NCBI GenBank assembly: GCA_023515745.1
Contig: JALECJ010000257.1
Span: 1,614,687 to 1,678,686 of the forward strand
Length of the DNA: 64,000 bases
Source: Amoeboaphelidium protococcarum
Taxonomy: Eukaryota; Aphelidiomycota; Aphelidea
Direction: 5' to 3'
Positions 1 through 14,901 of the stretch are shown here, piece after piece (position 1 is the stretch's first letter; each line of letters starts with the position of its first letter). The position numbers and the translations under genes were made by a program. Under the pieces are notes generated by a model. The model was not told where the DNA came from, searched no databases, and saw nothing but the letters and a program-made list of their open reading frames with translations.

Positions 1-688
1 TAAATCTGGCAGTGTTGACAAACGCGTGCTACAGAAAGCTCTATCCATCCAGAGAGCCCAAAAACTCTATATTCTTGTATCCATGAACAGATTTGGACTA
101 AGAATTGAGATAGTCAAACAGCAGAATGTCCACAGAGCTATTAGACATGGCGAGTTTAACCAACGTCATCAGCGACTAACTTACAACAAACTCTTGACCA
201 GATTTGACGGTGAGCACGTAATCACAGTCCTGACCAACTTCCAACTGTCTCCAGTAATCGCAGGGCGAATGAGCCTAGCGGTAGGTAGAGGCAAGCGATT
301 ACACAGCGCAAACCATTTCAGACATGAAGTAGTCATTGATTACGCGCACATTAAAATTTTGGAATACTTGAGCCTGCAAAGATATCAGCGTCTTGCGCAT
401 TGCAGCGTAATCGTCGCTAGTCTCAAGGATAACGTCGACGCATTGACTCGGCTTCAGTGAGGCAATCCCAGCAGATGATGTCTTGGATCGGAGGCTCAAG
501 TCTGGCAGCTCAAACTCTTCCATTATCTACTGAGCAACTTTGAATCTACCCACATCTTTGTTCTAAATGTTATTCTGCAGTGCTATATTGACTAGATATC
601 CAAGAGAGCATAGCAGAAGAAATGCGAACCACAATGTTTTAGGATTGCAAATATTGTGCGATTGAAACAACTCCTAAAACGGCATCAT
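1..688 (-). CDS. Signal-anchored GT2-like glycosyltransferase domain protein (3' end outside window)
   Basis: Reading TAA/TAG as Gln gives an open frame from ATG-ATG at 688 to the window edge. Residues about 18-33 form a hydrophobic segment (WFAFLLLCSLGYLVN) after a short N-terminus, so a type II membrane protein is likely. From about residue 85 a stretch around VDVILET...LISLQAQVFQNFNVRVINDY matches the beta-alpha-beta start of GT2 (GT-A) glycosyltransferases, whose usual form is VSVIIP..LE.LL.Q...NFE.I.VDD. A later piece (DYVLTVKSGQEF) sits where GT2 enzymes normally carry the DxD metal motif, but no clear DxD is visible, so substrate and activity are unknown and it may be degenerate. Family assignment is by fold pattern only. 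Divergence from the family and the missing C-terminus keep confidence moderate. Confidence 0.5.
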
Positions 689-914
689 TGTTGATTTGAG
701 GAACACTTTGAAGAGGATCTTCGAAGTCGTAATTTGCTGATTACCAAATCAAGAGAGAAAACTATTTAATCTATGTTTGGAATCAGATTGGAATCTATTT
801 AATTTATCCACTTGGTAATGCCGGTGGTTAGTGATGTTGTCATGGTGGCCAGCATCAAGAGTCTATCTAAAGAAAATTACCAGCTTATGAGGCGGTAACC
901 AAGACGCAAAGCAA

Positions 915-1894
915 TCAGATCCAACGACGCAACTTCACAGAGACAAACAGTCTTAGTGGAAGAGTTTATAGTCTTGGATTCTTAATCGACAATAATTTAA
1001 ATTAGTTCCTCTTTAGTTTCTAAACAAATAGCTATGCGGGAAGGGCGTTGAGATATTGCGCCAAGTTGGTAGTTGATGATGATTGAGAAGACTCCGCTTT
1101 CAGATTTCCCAATTCTTTTTCAAGCTTACCAGTGATGTGCTTTGTTAATTCAGCAAATTAACGTTCATTATCAGAAGATTGTTATTATGAACCCTTTTAA
1201 ATCAAATTGACCAATTTATCTGCAGTAAGATTGTAATCTTTCAATAGATGCGAAGGGAGCAAAACGCGTCCAGATTGCGCGTTGGGAACGACACTGCGCA
1301 AAAGATTTGACACTCCAACAACTGAAGCAATCTAATTGATGGAGACATTATTTGTTGACGATGTATGATCAGACACTTGACCGTAAAGTTATAACAGGTT
1401 TCCGTATGTGGCACGACAATGATCCTGATATTCATCCAATGTATCGTACCGCTATCGCATGAAATCGTTTTAACGCGCGCTAATCAGAGCCATTACAAAG
1501 TTGCGATCAATTTGTACTTTATCACGGTAGAGCATGATTTTTAGTGCATCAATAACAGGGTGTCCAGAGCCTTTAATACTACCATCTGACCTAATGTCCT
1601 TGCTCGCTCCAACAGTATCAAATATCCGCTCCACCTGGTCTGAATACCATCTAAAGCGCATCAAACCGGCAAGATCATTTTTCGCAGTTTCTCTGATCTG
1701 AACCAATTCAACATTCAGCGCCCTCAACACAAACTGATATTTGTGCCCTGTTGGATAAGCTAAAGATAAAAGATATCCTTCATAATCCTTTTTTCTACAT
1801 AAAACAATTCTGGATAAGCTTTAATTTCGACGCAAACACGATACGTATATATAAATTACAATAAGGTATCTCTACAATACACAAATGGGTCCAT
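915..1894 (-). CDS. NDUFAF6: NDUFAF6-like complex I assembly factor (squalene/phytoene synthase fold)
   Basis: Two exons (1894-1845 and 1794-915; 50-nt intron GTATCG...ATGTAG) give 309 residues ending in TGA. The stretches KKDYEGYLLSLAYP and LRALNVELVQIRETA match the NDUFAF6 signatures RKRDYEGYLCSLLLP and LRAFNVELA, and the C-terminal part (VVPNAQSGRVLLPSHLL) matches its later lipid-synthase-like helices. Human NDUFAF6 is about 330 residues. The protein is a catalytically inactive member of the trans-isoprenyl diphosphate synthase family needed for early assembly of mitochondrial complex I, so the organism probably keeps complex I. The intron is inferred: without it the frame is still open upstream but has no ATG. 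Divergent from PFK across about 166 bp. Confidence 0.85.
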
Positions 1895-2060
1895 TACTAA
1901 AGGCGACGCGCTCGCTAAACAACAAACGTTGAAATTCCCAATTGAATGAAAGAGAGAGACGATCGTCGGCGATTTGTTGATAAGCTTTCTCTTCAGCACT
2001 GATCATCTCCACCTTTAATAAGTATCGGGCTTCACACTAATCTCTCGCTGAAGTTTAAAA
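1895..2060. promoter_or_regulatory. Divergent intergenic region between NDUFAF6 and PFK
   Basis: These 166 bp separate two divergent start codons, so they should hold both promoters and 5' UTRs. There is no convincing TATA box; purine-rich stretches (GAAAGAGAGAGACG) and an A-rich run just before the PFK ATG are the only visible features. Function is inferred from position alone. Confidence 0.4.
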
Positions 2061-5030
<2,970 letters not shown>

Positions 5031-5141
5031 AACTACTGTAAAATCTGCATGAATACTAGCAGGATCTAATGGCAATAATAATGATAATAAGAATGACACC
5101 AAATGAAATCCATATATATATAAAATATAATCTTCAATTGA

Positions 5142-5834
<693 letters not shown>

Positions 5835-6125
5835 TCAGTTGCTTCTTCCCCAAGATGGAAAGGAGACCAAATGTGATGCGACTCTCTTCTCTAATAACTA
5901 TCGAATATAGCCCATTTCTTTAGCGATATCGCAAGCATCAAGCTCGCTATAATTACCGCTATTAAATCTCTTCATAGATAGATAAGTACTCTGTTTAACT
6001 GATTGAGTTTTATGCGTTAATTAATCCGAGACGCCAACTACTCTTAAGTAATCTTCTTGTCCATAATAATCATCAACTTCTCTCCAACTCGGGTTCGGAT
6101 CAAGTTTGAAACAGTTTTGTTTCAT
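5835..6125 (-). CDS. Small orphan protein, 96 residues
   Basis: ATG at 6125 to TGA at 5835 with three TAA/TAG Gln codons. The translation (starting MKQNCFKLDPNPSWREVDDYYG) is acidic and aromatic at the N-terminus, then predicted mostly helical (SELDACDIAKEMGYIRQLLEKR). No signal peptide or membrane segment is visible, and I recognise no family. Composition looks like real protein rather than random frame, and the ORF fills an otherwise empty gap between ubiquitin-L40 and the YSC84-like gene, with which it shares a divergent promoter of about 70 bp. Because only one stop codon exists, chance ORFs of this length are not rare, so this stays a hypothesis. Confidence 0.5.
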
Positions 6126-6197
6126 TCCAACTTTCACCATCCATTGTACAGTAGAATCTTCTGTTTATAGTTAAATTCGTTAAAAGTAGAGCATAGT

Positions 6198-7250
6198 ATG
6201 AATTTAAAAGAATTAATTCCATTAGATCTCGGATCTGAATGTCAAAAAGGTAAAGATATATTAGTTCTCAGTCATAGGGGATATCAAATGTCATATTCTG
6301 TATGTGTAGCGGCAAAGATCTTGGACCAGTTTATCAAGCCTGAAGAGGCTAAAGAAAAGAGCCCTGATAGTATAATTCCACCTGATATCATTTAGAAGGC
6401 AAAGGGATTGGCCATTTTGCAAGTTATTAAGGCCGGTTTCCTATGGTCTGGTAGAGCAGGTACAGGCGTAGTTATAGCGAGAGTGGGCGATGGCTCCTGG
6501 TCAGCACCGTCAGCTATTGCCACGGCATCTATCGGATTTGGTGCCCAGATTGGTGGGGAGATGACTGATTTTATTATTGTGTTGAACACGCAGGAGGCTG
6601 TGGATGCTTTCAGTCAGAAGGGAAACTTCACTGTGGGATCCAATCTCAGCGTCGCCGCCGGACCAATAGGCAGGAATGCTGAAATGTCAGCCTCAGTCTC
6701 TGATTTTAAATAGCCCAAACTCGCCTCCATGTACTCCTACTCAAAGACCAAGGGTATGTTTATCGGAGTATCATTGGAGGGATCGATGATTGTGCAGAGA
6801 AATGATGCTAATAAGGCGTTCTATCATCGCGCTGTAACTGCAAAGGAAATTCTTAATGGTCAAGTGGAGCGACCAGAAGCTGGTGCGTAATTGTATGCAG
6901 CATTGGAGCGTAGAAGTGGTGTTGGATCATCTTCCACCTCGCCAATGGTCAACAGTCCACCATCGTATTTTGTCTCGTAACAATCATAGAATTACTCTGC
7001 ATTATCTGGCAGTGGACCGAGTATTCCACCTCGACCTCAATAACTATAGAATGCGTCAGGTATATCTGTAGCGATTGCAATGTATGACTTTGTGGCGTAG
7101 AGACAGGGTGATTTATCGTTCAAGAAGGGTGATCAGATTGAAGTGGTAAAGAAGACAACATCAAAAGATGACTGGTGGGTGGGCAAGAAGGCTGGCGGAG
7201 ATGGTTAGACTGGAAATTTTCCGGCAAATTACGTGGAATTTAAATAATGA
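6198..7250 (+). CDS. YSC84: YSC84/LSB-like SYLF-domain protein with C-terminal SH3
   Basis: Removing a 60-nt intron (6250-6309, GTAAAG...TGTGTAG) restores SECQKAAKILDQFI, matching the KKAAKILASFI start of the yeast SYLF domain. The SYLF region follows (AKGLAILQVIKAGFLWSGRAG, GDGSWSAPSAI, VAAGPIGRNAE, YSYSKTKG), about residues 15-215. Next come a Ser/Gln/Pro linker (IPPRPQ) and an SH3 domain (AMYDFVAQRQGDLSFKKGD ... DDWWVG ... GNFPANYVEF) to the TGA. In yeast, such proteins bind phosphoinositides and actin and work at endocytic sites. About 330 residues, usual for the family. The intron length is a multiple of three with no in-frame TGA, so an unspliced message would stay readable with 20 extra residues. 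Confidence 0.93.
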
Positions 7251-7364
7251 TGATTCCCAACTTGAGATTTGAATTTGTAATATATATATATGTCCTAAAT
7301 ATTGTATTGTAATAACTGTAATTCTATTATAACACCATTAAACACCACCACCTTAAAAAGAGAA

Positions 7365-7670
7365 TCAGTATCGCCATTTAGGACCGCGCGGAGATCGACA
7401 AGGCTTATCCTGAGTATATGGCTCAATGCCGTGCTTCACGTTATCTATCCAGTGCAAAAGATATTTTCTATCTGTAGTATTAAGACCCGCATCTTTTAAT
7501 TGCTCCGATTTGGCCGCGATTACATCATCCCAACTCTGGAATTTATCAGCATACTACACCATATTACGCCCAATCTTTTCCAGAAAATCTTTCACTTCAT
7601 ACTTGTTCTACGCTGTCAAGTTGGACGCGTATCGCATCATTTACTTATACTATAACGATATTATAGTCAT
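7365..7670 (-). CDS. FYV4: Mitochondrial small-subunit ribosomal protein mS41 (FYV4, IGR motif)
   Basis: Start at 7670 (MTIISLQYKQ...) or at the in-frame ATG at 7640; TGA at 7365; about 101 residues. The diagnostic IGR-motif segment is present: DFLEKIGRNMVQYADKF, SWDDVIAAKSEQLKDAG, then RKYLLHWIDNVKHGI. This motif defines Fyv4/mS41 of the mitoribosomal small subunit. The basic N-terminus is compatible with mitochondrial import, and a further 5' exon carrying a longer presequence cannot be excluded. The gene is tail-to-tail with the YSC84-like gene. Confidence 0.85.
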
Positions 7671-8015
7671 TCTATAGACTTTACTTTATGCCTTCTTAAT
7701 TCCGCACAGACAATATGTGTATTATTAGTGATCGCAATTCTTGTGAAGGATCGGAATGAATATAGCTAGAGAGAAATGTGTTCAGCGTACTCTTCAAGTT
7801 TTCCGATAGAAGTACTTTTCTCAACGCGTCTTGCGCTGTGTAACTTTCTGCGTCTATCGCGTCCCTCTATGGCGACAATCTCCTGCGAGTAAACATCACA
7901 GCGCGAAATTTACGAAAATTCGTCAAATATATTGAGTGATCGACAGCATATTTTATTTATTGCTTTTTTGTATAATATTGAGATTATATAAATATTAAAG
8001 TAGCAAAAAAATATA
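7671..8015. promoter_or_regulatory. Divergent intergenic region between mS41 and CK2 beta
   Basis: 345 bp between two divergent genes. Next to the CK2 beta ATG it is strongly AT-rich (TATTTTATTTATTG, then an A-run ending AAAAATATAATG); towards mS41 it is GC-richer with several CGCG words. No coding frame with recognisable features and no RNA gene are visible. Confidence 0.35.
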
Positions 8016-8930
8016 ATGAGTGCTTCGTAAAGTAGTCAATCCAGCGAAGAGTCTTCATTTGAATGGGTTAGAGAGTATTTGTAGATCAAGGGTACAGAGT
8101 ATTTCTGCGAGGTGGATCAGCACTATATTTTGGATAAATTCAACCTCACCGGTCTCAATTATGAAGTGGCCTTCTTCAATCCGGCGTATGATTTAATTTG
8201 CGATAAAATGGATTAGGAGTAGGCTATTAGTTCATATGATCTGGCAATGAACAATGATCAGTAGGGTGGCAGTAATGCTAATTTAAATGTGTCAGCGGAG
8301 GATATATAACAAGAATTGATCAAGAACGCGCGCCATCTGTACGGCCTCATCCATGCCAGGTACATCCTGACCACCAAGGGTCTATACGCCATGCAACAAA
8401 AATTCAAAAGTGGCCATTTTGGAAGGTGTCCTCGTGTATGGTGTTAAGGTTAGGCGCTATTACCCGTTGGATTGACTGATGTCCCGGGATAGTTGGGCGT
8501 AAAATTATACTGTGCCAAGTGTGAAGATGTTTATGATCCCAAGAGTAAGAGACACTTGTACGTGGACGGAGCGTACTTTACCACCACATTTCCTCACCTA
8601 TTCCTGTAATAATATCCCCAGTACATTCCGACGCGTGTTGTCACATCCGGCCAAGTCACCCCGTCTAACAGCAATGTCAGTAGCACTAGTATCCGCGACA
8701 TGTAAAATGTATCATAACATTCTAATGCTAGCGGTGATTTGGAATCCTCTATCAGGTATGTACCAAGAATATATGGATTCAAGATTAGAGATTACTCCAA
8801 GGTGTTGCATCAAATTCCACAAAGTATTATGGAACAGGCCCACCAGGTGCGATAAAATGAACAAGTATTATAAGCCGCGATGGACTAAAGCGTGGCCAAC
8901 GTTGAATCTAATCAAATCATGACAGATTGA
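8016..8930 (+). CDS. CKB1: Casein kinase 2 regulatory beta subunit
   Basis: 304 residues, intronless, ending TGA. It starts with a Ser/Gln-rich leader and the typical [18 protein letters not shown], then the acidic loop, then [10 protein letters not shown]. The zinc-binding dimer domain has all four Cys (CPRVWC and LYCAKC) with the flanking [10 protein letters not shown]...VKLYC and the DGAYF and PHLF motifs. A central insert of about 35 residues rich in Ser/Asn/Gln splits the final VPRIYGFKI segment from the zinc domain, longer than in animals, as is common in fungi. It assembles with CK2 alpha to control substrate choice. Several Gln positions are TAA or TAG. Confidence 0.96.
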
Positions 8931-9029
8931 TCATGATAATGTTGGCGGTAATGCTATCTACCATATTCAGTACATTCACAATGAAATCATGTTATTAAGA
9001 ATAGATATTCACTTTTCTGACACTAAAAA

Positions 9030-11339
9030 TCACAGATATTATTATTAATCTGCAATACTTTTCAGTTTAACAGACTATAGTTCCTCCAATCTAGCCTTCA
9101 ATTTTGGCATTTCACTCAGCTTATGCTCCAACTGCATCTTCTCCTCCTACAGACCAAGACGTCCTTTCGCATCCAAATGACTGAAAGAAATACCACCAGC
9201 ACCATCAAATTGCAGAATATAATCGTGATACTGCCACAGCGATGGGCGATGCGACACTGTCATTAATGTGATACCAAGTTTTGTAGCATTGGTGTACATT
9301 ACTCTCTCAATCTCTAGTGAGACACTGGACGTACATTCATCCAGGATGGCAAACTTGGGATTATGATAATACAAGCGAGCCATAGCGATTCTCTGCTTAT
9401 CTCCACCAGAGAGCACCTCCTTCCAATCTTTCACCGCATCATAACCGCCTTCTCTATCCTTAAGATGGAGCAGTTCCAGCACCTCCAAATGCCTGTCCAA
9501 ATCCACATCAGTTATACCTCTGGCTAGCATATCATCAAAGGTATGCGGATAGATGATCTGATCACGGAATGTGCCCGTCACTAAATAAGGTCTCTATGGA
9601 ATATAGAATATCTGTGAAGGATCTGGCTTAGTCAAAGTGCCGCCATAGACCGGCCATAATCCACCGAGAATTCTAAAGAGAGAACTCTTACCACAACCAT
9701 TTGGTCCGATAACTAACAAATGCATACCATCCTTGATCTCAAAGTTCATGGATGGCACGAGAATATCGCCATTCGGAGAGACAATGGGGACCTTACGGAA
9801 GGAGACCGCCTCACCAGACTTGTCAATCTTCACGTCGCCTCTCTATTTCAGCAGAGTCGCCGTGTCCATACCGAGATTAAACTTGGACACTGTGACTAGA
9901 GTCTTCTTCATTTTGCCCTGACTGATATCTTGGAATGCCTCCAATAATTCGTACACTCTTGCAGTATATCCAGCCAGTTCACTCACCTCCTTATACGAGT
10001 ACATAATTCTACCAAAAGCATCAGAAGAAGTCAACAACAGTCGTCGATTAGTAACAAAGCTCTAAGTGCGCATACCAGCTTTATCTCCCTTCTGAGTTGA
10101 ATTGGATTGCGGAGAAGCGGAAGCAAGAACAGACACTGAAGAATCTGGCGCTCCAGTAGTAATAGCCTTTTCAAAGAATACAGGAACTGCACAGAGTATT
10201 AATCCACAAGCTCCCCAAAAGTATTTCACCACAAAATCTTCAAGCATACCATAACCAATTCTCACTTTATATATGGAATTAACATGCTTGATGAGTGCAG
10301 TATAAGCATTATTCAGAATATCCTTCTCCACTGTTGGTATCACAATTTCATCCGCTTTAGGTACAGCAACAACACGATCTTGTGCGCTAGAGGTATTCTA
10401 TGAGAGAGCAAGGGGCTTAAGACGTTTAGGACGATGCATTAGAGCAATCTCTTCAGCATTCTCAATCAATCTGGCATGAGTAAATCTGAACTCTCCCTCC
10501 AATCTCTACTCCTCCGCCACCATCTTACCGAATGGAGGCATGAGCACCCGGATCACCCACGCTGAGAAATTAATCACCAGACTTGCACCAAGCAGGGGAT
10601 CTCCACCCACAGCTCTTGATAACTGTACATTATAAATTATAATATCCAAAAGAGGTTTAGCCAAATTAGAGTACAGCTCAGAGAGGGAATTACAAAACTT
10701 TTATACATCCTGTGTAATACACTGATCTGCATTCTTGATTCTATCATCCAAGTTGGCCACCTTGTAAAACATTGCATTACTCATGTACTTTTCATGTATG
10801 AATAGAGTCAATCTAGTTCTAAAAGCAATTCCAATCTTACTCTGCAGGTACGTCAGCATACTATTACAATAAGTAGCGGGTAAAGCAATCCCCATCCACA
10901 TTACAATTCCCCACAAGAACTGCTTTCCTCTAGCACGCACAAGATCGCTGACTAGTCTGCCATCCAGCTATGCGACATACACCGACAATATTGTTCTAAA
11001 AACCAGGAAAAATGTATGTAGAATGATCAGACCCATTTCTTTGCAGTAGAATCTTGGTATCAGGATATTAAGCAGGAACTTTAATCTCTGAAAGAATTCA
11101 TGATTAATCTCTACCCTTCTCTTGCCAGATTTATCAAATTTCTAAACTTCTTTACTAATACTTTCATTATCATTATCACTCTTTTTCATAGTAGAACTCT
11201 TAGATTTAGAACCACCACCGCTCATAGAAGATCGAACTTTGTAAGCAACAGAGCCCAGTGCAACAAGATACACCAATCTTCTGATATGCCTATGATTTGT
11301 AAGTGCCGCACTATACAGAGTACTCAAAGCAGTTGACAT
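9030..11339 (-). CDS. ABCD1: Peroxisomal ABC half-transporter, subfamily D
   Basis: 769 residues in one uninterrupted frame. The N-terminal half is a transmembrane domain containing the EEA-like loop ([13 protein letters not shown]). The C-terminal ATPase has Walker [10 protein letters not shown] near residue 545, signature LSGGDKQR near 644, Walker B FAILDEC and the H-loop SHRPSLW; the sequence [13 protein letters not shown] is specific to ABCD proteins. ABCD half-transporters dimerise in the peroxisomal membrane and import very-long-chain acyl-CoA for beta-oxidation. A linker of about 40 residues (Ser/Ala/Gln) lies between the transmembrane and ATPase parts. The tail ends in a short coiled coil ([19 protein letters not shown]). 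Confidence 0.95.
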
Positions 11340-11805
11340 AATTCTCTTAATCTCTATCTTAACTTTACAATAAGTAGGAGGAAATTTCTAAAGTACAAAT
11401 ACAAGTTTTAGAGGAGGATGAAAAGAAGAGCGAAACTGAATTAGGAGAAAGAAAGAATTCGTTTCGTCTACGCTGAAGAGATCTGCGATATAAAAGCGAG
11501 AAACAAAGATGAGCCGGACAGAGGATTCACACAGAGAGAATATTCACGCGCGTTTCAGGATTAATTTTTAGGAGATCAATGGCTCTTTACTTTTATTGAA
11601 TGTCATACCGCCTTTACTAATTACCATTGCTAGTTGAAGTTCTGTTTAATGATGATCGTGTGCAACAAAATTATGACCCAATCAGGTAACTGCATCATTT
11701 CACCTACAATAGACCTAACTGTCAACAATCTTCATTAATTCTTTTTTATTCTATCGGTAAAAAATCAATATTAATTCAGAGTGTTAGTCTCAGTAGTGTC
11801 AGAAG
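11340..11805. promoter_or_regulatory. Divergent intergenic region, 466 bp
   Basis: Lies between the ABCD transporter and the coiled-coil membrane protein. Contains a purine-rich block near 11411-11460 (GAGGAGGATGAAAAGAAGAG) and an AT-rich 3' part. An open plus-strand frame of about 155 codons (11419 to about 11883) crosses it and runs into the next gene in another frame. It has no recognisable domain and starts in the purine-rich block, so I do not call it a gene. Confidence 0.3.
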
Positions 11806-12756
11806 ATGGAGACATTAAGAGATACTTTGACATCTTAGATCAATTACCATTTAGAGCATTTGACATCTCAGCCAAACTTTGACGCGCTAAGACAATCGGT
11901 TACAAATGGCACTCACAACTATTTGGATTAGTTTACGGATTCGTTGTTAGCGATAGACGCGTATACTCTTGGTTTAGGTGCTGTAGTTGTATTTGTGGTG
12001 TATATGACGTTCAAAAGTGGCAGTTACACTGGTTAAGAGGGAGATAACTATAGTTAGAATCTGGACTTACAAAGCTTGTTGCATCAGCTGGAATAGGCAA
12101 GGCTGAAACAAGTCGAATAAGAAGTTGCAATTGACAAATTAAGTCAGCAATTGCATCAATCAAACATTTAAATTTAAGCTTTAGTAAAGCAGCAAAATTT
12201 GCTACCTGTAAATTGTCTTGGATTCGATAAGGATGGAGTTGCATTGACTTTGCCTCAACTTGATAAGTAGCGCGTGCAAGTGCAACTGAATGAATTTTCT
12301 GCTGCATAATGTTTGAGTGCAATGAGATTCAATCAAGTGGTCGAGATACTGGCTGTTGATGTTTATCCATCCAGGAAGCGCTCGATTGATATCGCATCCT
12401 TACATGATGACACTGCAACAACTTCTGAGTACACCGCGATGGATAATATTCTAAATGCTCTTGCTTTACTGATCAGCTTGAATCACCGTGTGCAGTAAAT
12501 CTCACTGTCGTTTCATCTTAAGTCTGCCGAGTAAGATCACCGCCACCCACCCGTCACTGCAAGTACCATCAAATTGCAGTAGGAAAATACACTGCAGATT
12601 AGGGAATTGTGTGAAGCATTGAAGAACACCACTAGTTTGTAGAAATTGGCGTTCACGGGAGTGCGTTTTCTTCCAGAGCACGTCTAAATGTTGGAATACG
12701 CCGCCGACCTCAATCCAGTCTTCCAAGAGATGCATCTAAGCATGATAAAATCCTGA
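11806..12756 (+). CDS. Single-pass membrane protein with Gln-rich coiled coil, unidentified
   Basis: 316 residues, intronless, TGA stop. Residues about 46-64 form one hydrophobic segment (LGLGAVVVFVVYMTF). Then come a Gln/Leu-rich coiled coil (LQSLLHQLEQARLKQVEQEV, residues about 78-130) and a more globular region with CLSAMRFNQVVEILAVDVY, a Thr/Ser stretch and a final EALKNTTSLQKLAFTGVRFL segment. Short N-terminus, one membrane pass and a coiled coil facing the other side suggest a tail/organelle-anchored scaffold, but I recognise no family. Gln is unusually abundant and drawn from all four Gln codons. Convergent with EXO70 about 80 bp downstream. Confidence 0.7.
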
Positions 12757-12837
12757 GTAATAGATTCAATTCATATATTACACATAGTATTTAAGCACTT
12801 TTCTAAGTCAATTAGCGATATGTCACATTCAGGAAGA

Positions 12838-14901
12838 TCATTTTCCAACAAAAAGACTGTCAAGTAAAGTCTCAACCTCAAGAACGGGAAATCTCACATA
12901 CTTCTCCGGCTTACTAGTCCACGCCTCAATCAATTTTGGATCAGCCGCAAACTTGTTCCAAAACTTGGTGTACAGAGGCATCACCACAGACTTGATGCTG
13001 GCAATAATAGAACGTCTCAATTCCTGGTCGCTGATACAAAATCCCTTCTGCAACTTACAGCCATCTTCAATCATGGCGGTGACATTCTTGAAATGATCTT
13101 TAACAGCCTCACGATCGTTTTTAGACAATCCCTATGACTACTTGGACACATTCAGACTATTGGCAGCGACTAGTTCAGCTAGTAAGGGCTTCCAACACAT
13201 TTAGTAATTATCGCAGTCCGCGTTGAATATCTTCTAAATCTACGGCACATACTAGTCACCGACAGTGTTCAACATATACTATTTCACATTCTTCAATATA
13301 AAATGATGATTGTTAATCAGGTAAATCTAACATAAAATAGTCTTATCCGAAGGACTGGTTGGCAGAGATGTAGAACTACTAACACCAGCTGCATTAACAG
13401 GGCGATAGTATTTTCCTTGGTGTTCAACAGTTTAGCATAGATTCTCCAAGGCTTCACGCGCAAACTTTGATAAGCATTTTCTAGAGATATTGGGATCAAC
13501 GTTATTATTATTGGCATTAGTGGTTAAAGAAGAGTAGAATTTAACAGTCTGTAAGAGATACTGATTCTCAGGCACAGTATTGAATTAGAATGAGGCTAGC
13601 ATTTCACAAATATTGCCATACTCTGAGCAGCAGCGACGTAACACCTAAATAGAATCGGATGTCAATTCGTGCACAGTACCGTCAACTGGCATGAAATCTT
13701 TATCTTTGCCACTCAAGTACAGCGATGAGCTTTTATGCTTCTCCAAATGCTCCTAATACTGCTGCAATAGTTATAAGCTCGAGTTAATGAACTATGAAAT
13801 AACTGAAGTTATATCTTGTGATCTCTTTCCAGCTGTGGATACAGCCTCACTCCAAGATACTTCAGCATCACCCGCAACGCCAGAAGATTCTTGATCACTC
13901 ATCGACCTAGCATAACTTCCACAAAGAACATCCGTAGTGTCCAGTAAAGTATACAAAGCAGAGAAATCAGCGCCGGACTTTTTCAATTTAGACTAAAATT
14001 AGTCTGCAGCCTTCAAGAACTGATCAAATGACGTGGCCACAACTTACTCAAATAGATTAAATGAGCTGTGTTTTCTAGACTTTTACTTTAACGCCTACTA
14101 CTGAGAGGTAGTAGGTGTATTTACATCTGGCACGAGGCTACCGATAAACTGATACTGGTAAGTGATTTAATAGATCAAGTCTTTCCAATACACCAGAAAT
14201 GGACAACTTCCCTTGGAATACTTTACAAGTAGAGATCTATTAGCTTCCACATTCTTCACGAATTGCTACAGTTGTGCATAACTAGACTACAGACGGGAGT
14301 GCATTTAGACAGATTAAACTTCAGCAATAACTTTGGCGTAATTAGCAAAGTTGGATTGAATGCACAATGGCGCAATCGCTGGATCACTTTCCAACTGCTT
14401 CAGGATGGAAGTTTATTATTTTAGAGAAGACAGCTGCTCAGGCTAGCCATTTTAAGACTGAAGCGATGTCTTGTAAAGGAACTCCAACCTTTCATTGGCA
14501 GACAGTATTAGCTACTTCTAGTTCTAAATAATCTTATCGGCATCCTTAATCTTGCTTTTAGATAGAAACACGCAAGCTTGAGCCAGTCTCTTGATAGATT
14601 GAAAGTATTCATCCACATTCTAAACAGTGAGTGCACCATTAAGAACAACCTACTCCTTATCTGCGGCAGTAATGTTGTCCATTACATTCTACAGTACGTC
14701 AATCTGACGGTCAGTGCTTTCATGGGCCAGATTAAGCTTCTCAGTGACCTGGTGCAACGGAGCCACGGTCTGCTCCAACTCTTACAGACGAGACTGCAGT
14801 TAATTTACAGACTATAAAAGAGATTCCACCTAGTTAAAAGACGTCTAGCTATTCTTTTTGAACTACTCTAATGAATTTTGATATTCTTGTAATTTGGTCA
14901 T
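12838..14901 (-). CDS. EXO70: Exocyst complex component EXO70
   Basis: 687 residues, one frame. The N-terminus is a long coiled coil (ELEQTVAPLHQVTEKLNLAHE) as in EXO70. The all-helical body has the Exo70 C-terminal signature: SKNDREAVKDHFKNV, then ELRRSIIASIKSVVMPLYTKFW, then KPEKYVRFPVLEVETLLDSLF. Exo70 binds PI(4,5)P2 and Rho GTPases and tethers secretory vesicles at the plasma membrane. Length fits the family (about 620-680). About 30 Gln positions use TAA or TAG, so under the standard code this gene appears as scattered fragments. Confidence 0.9.

Noticed and set aside
11419-11883. Plus-strand open frame of about 155 codons before the coiled-coil protein gene.
   Set aside because: With one stop codon such frames arise often; it begins in purine-rich DNA, has no domain and overlaps the next gene in another frame.
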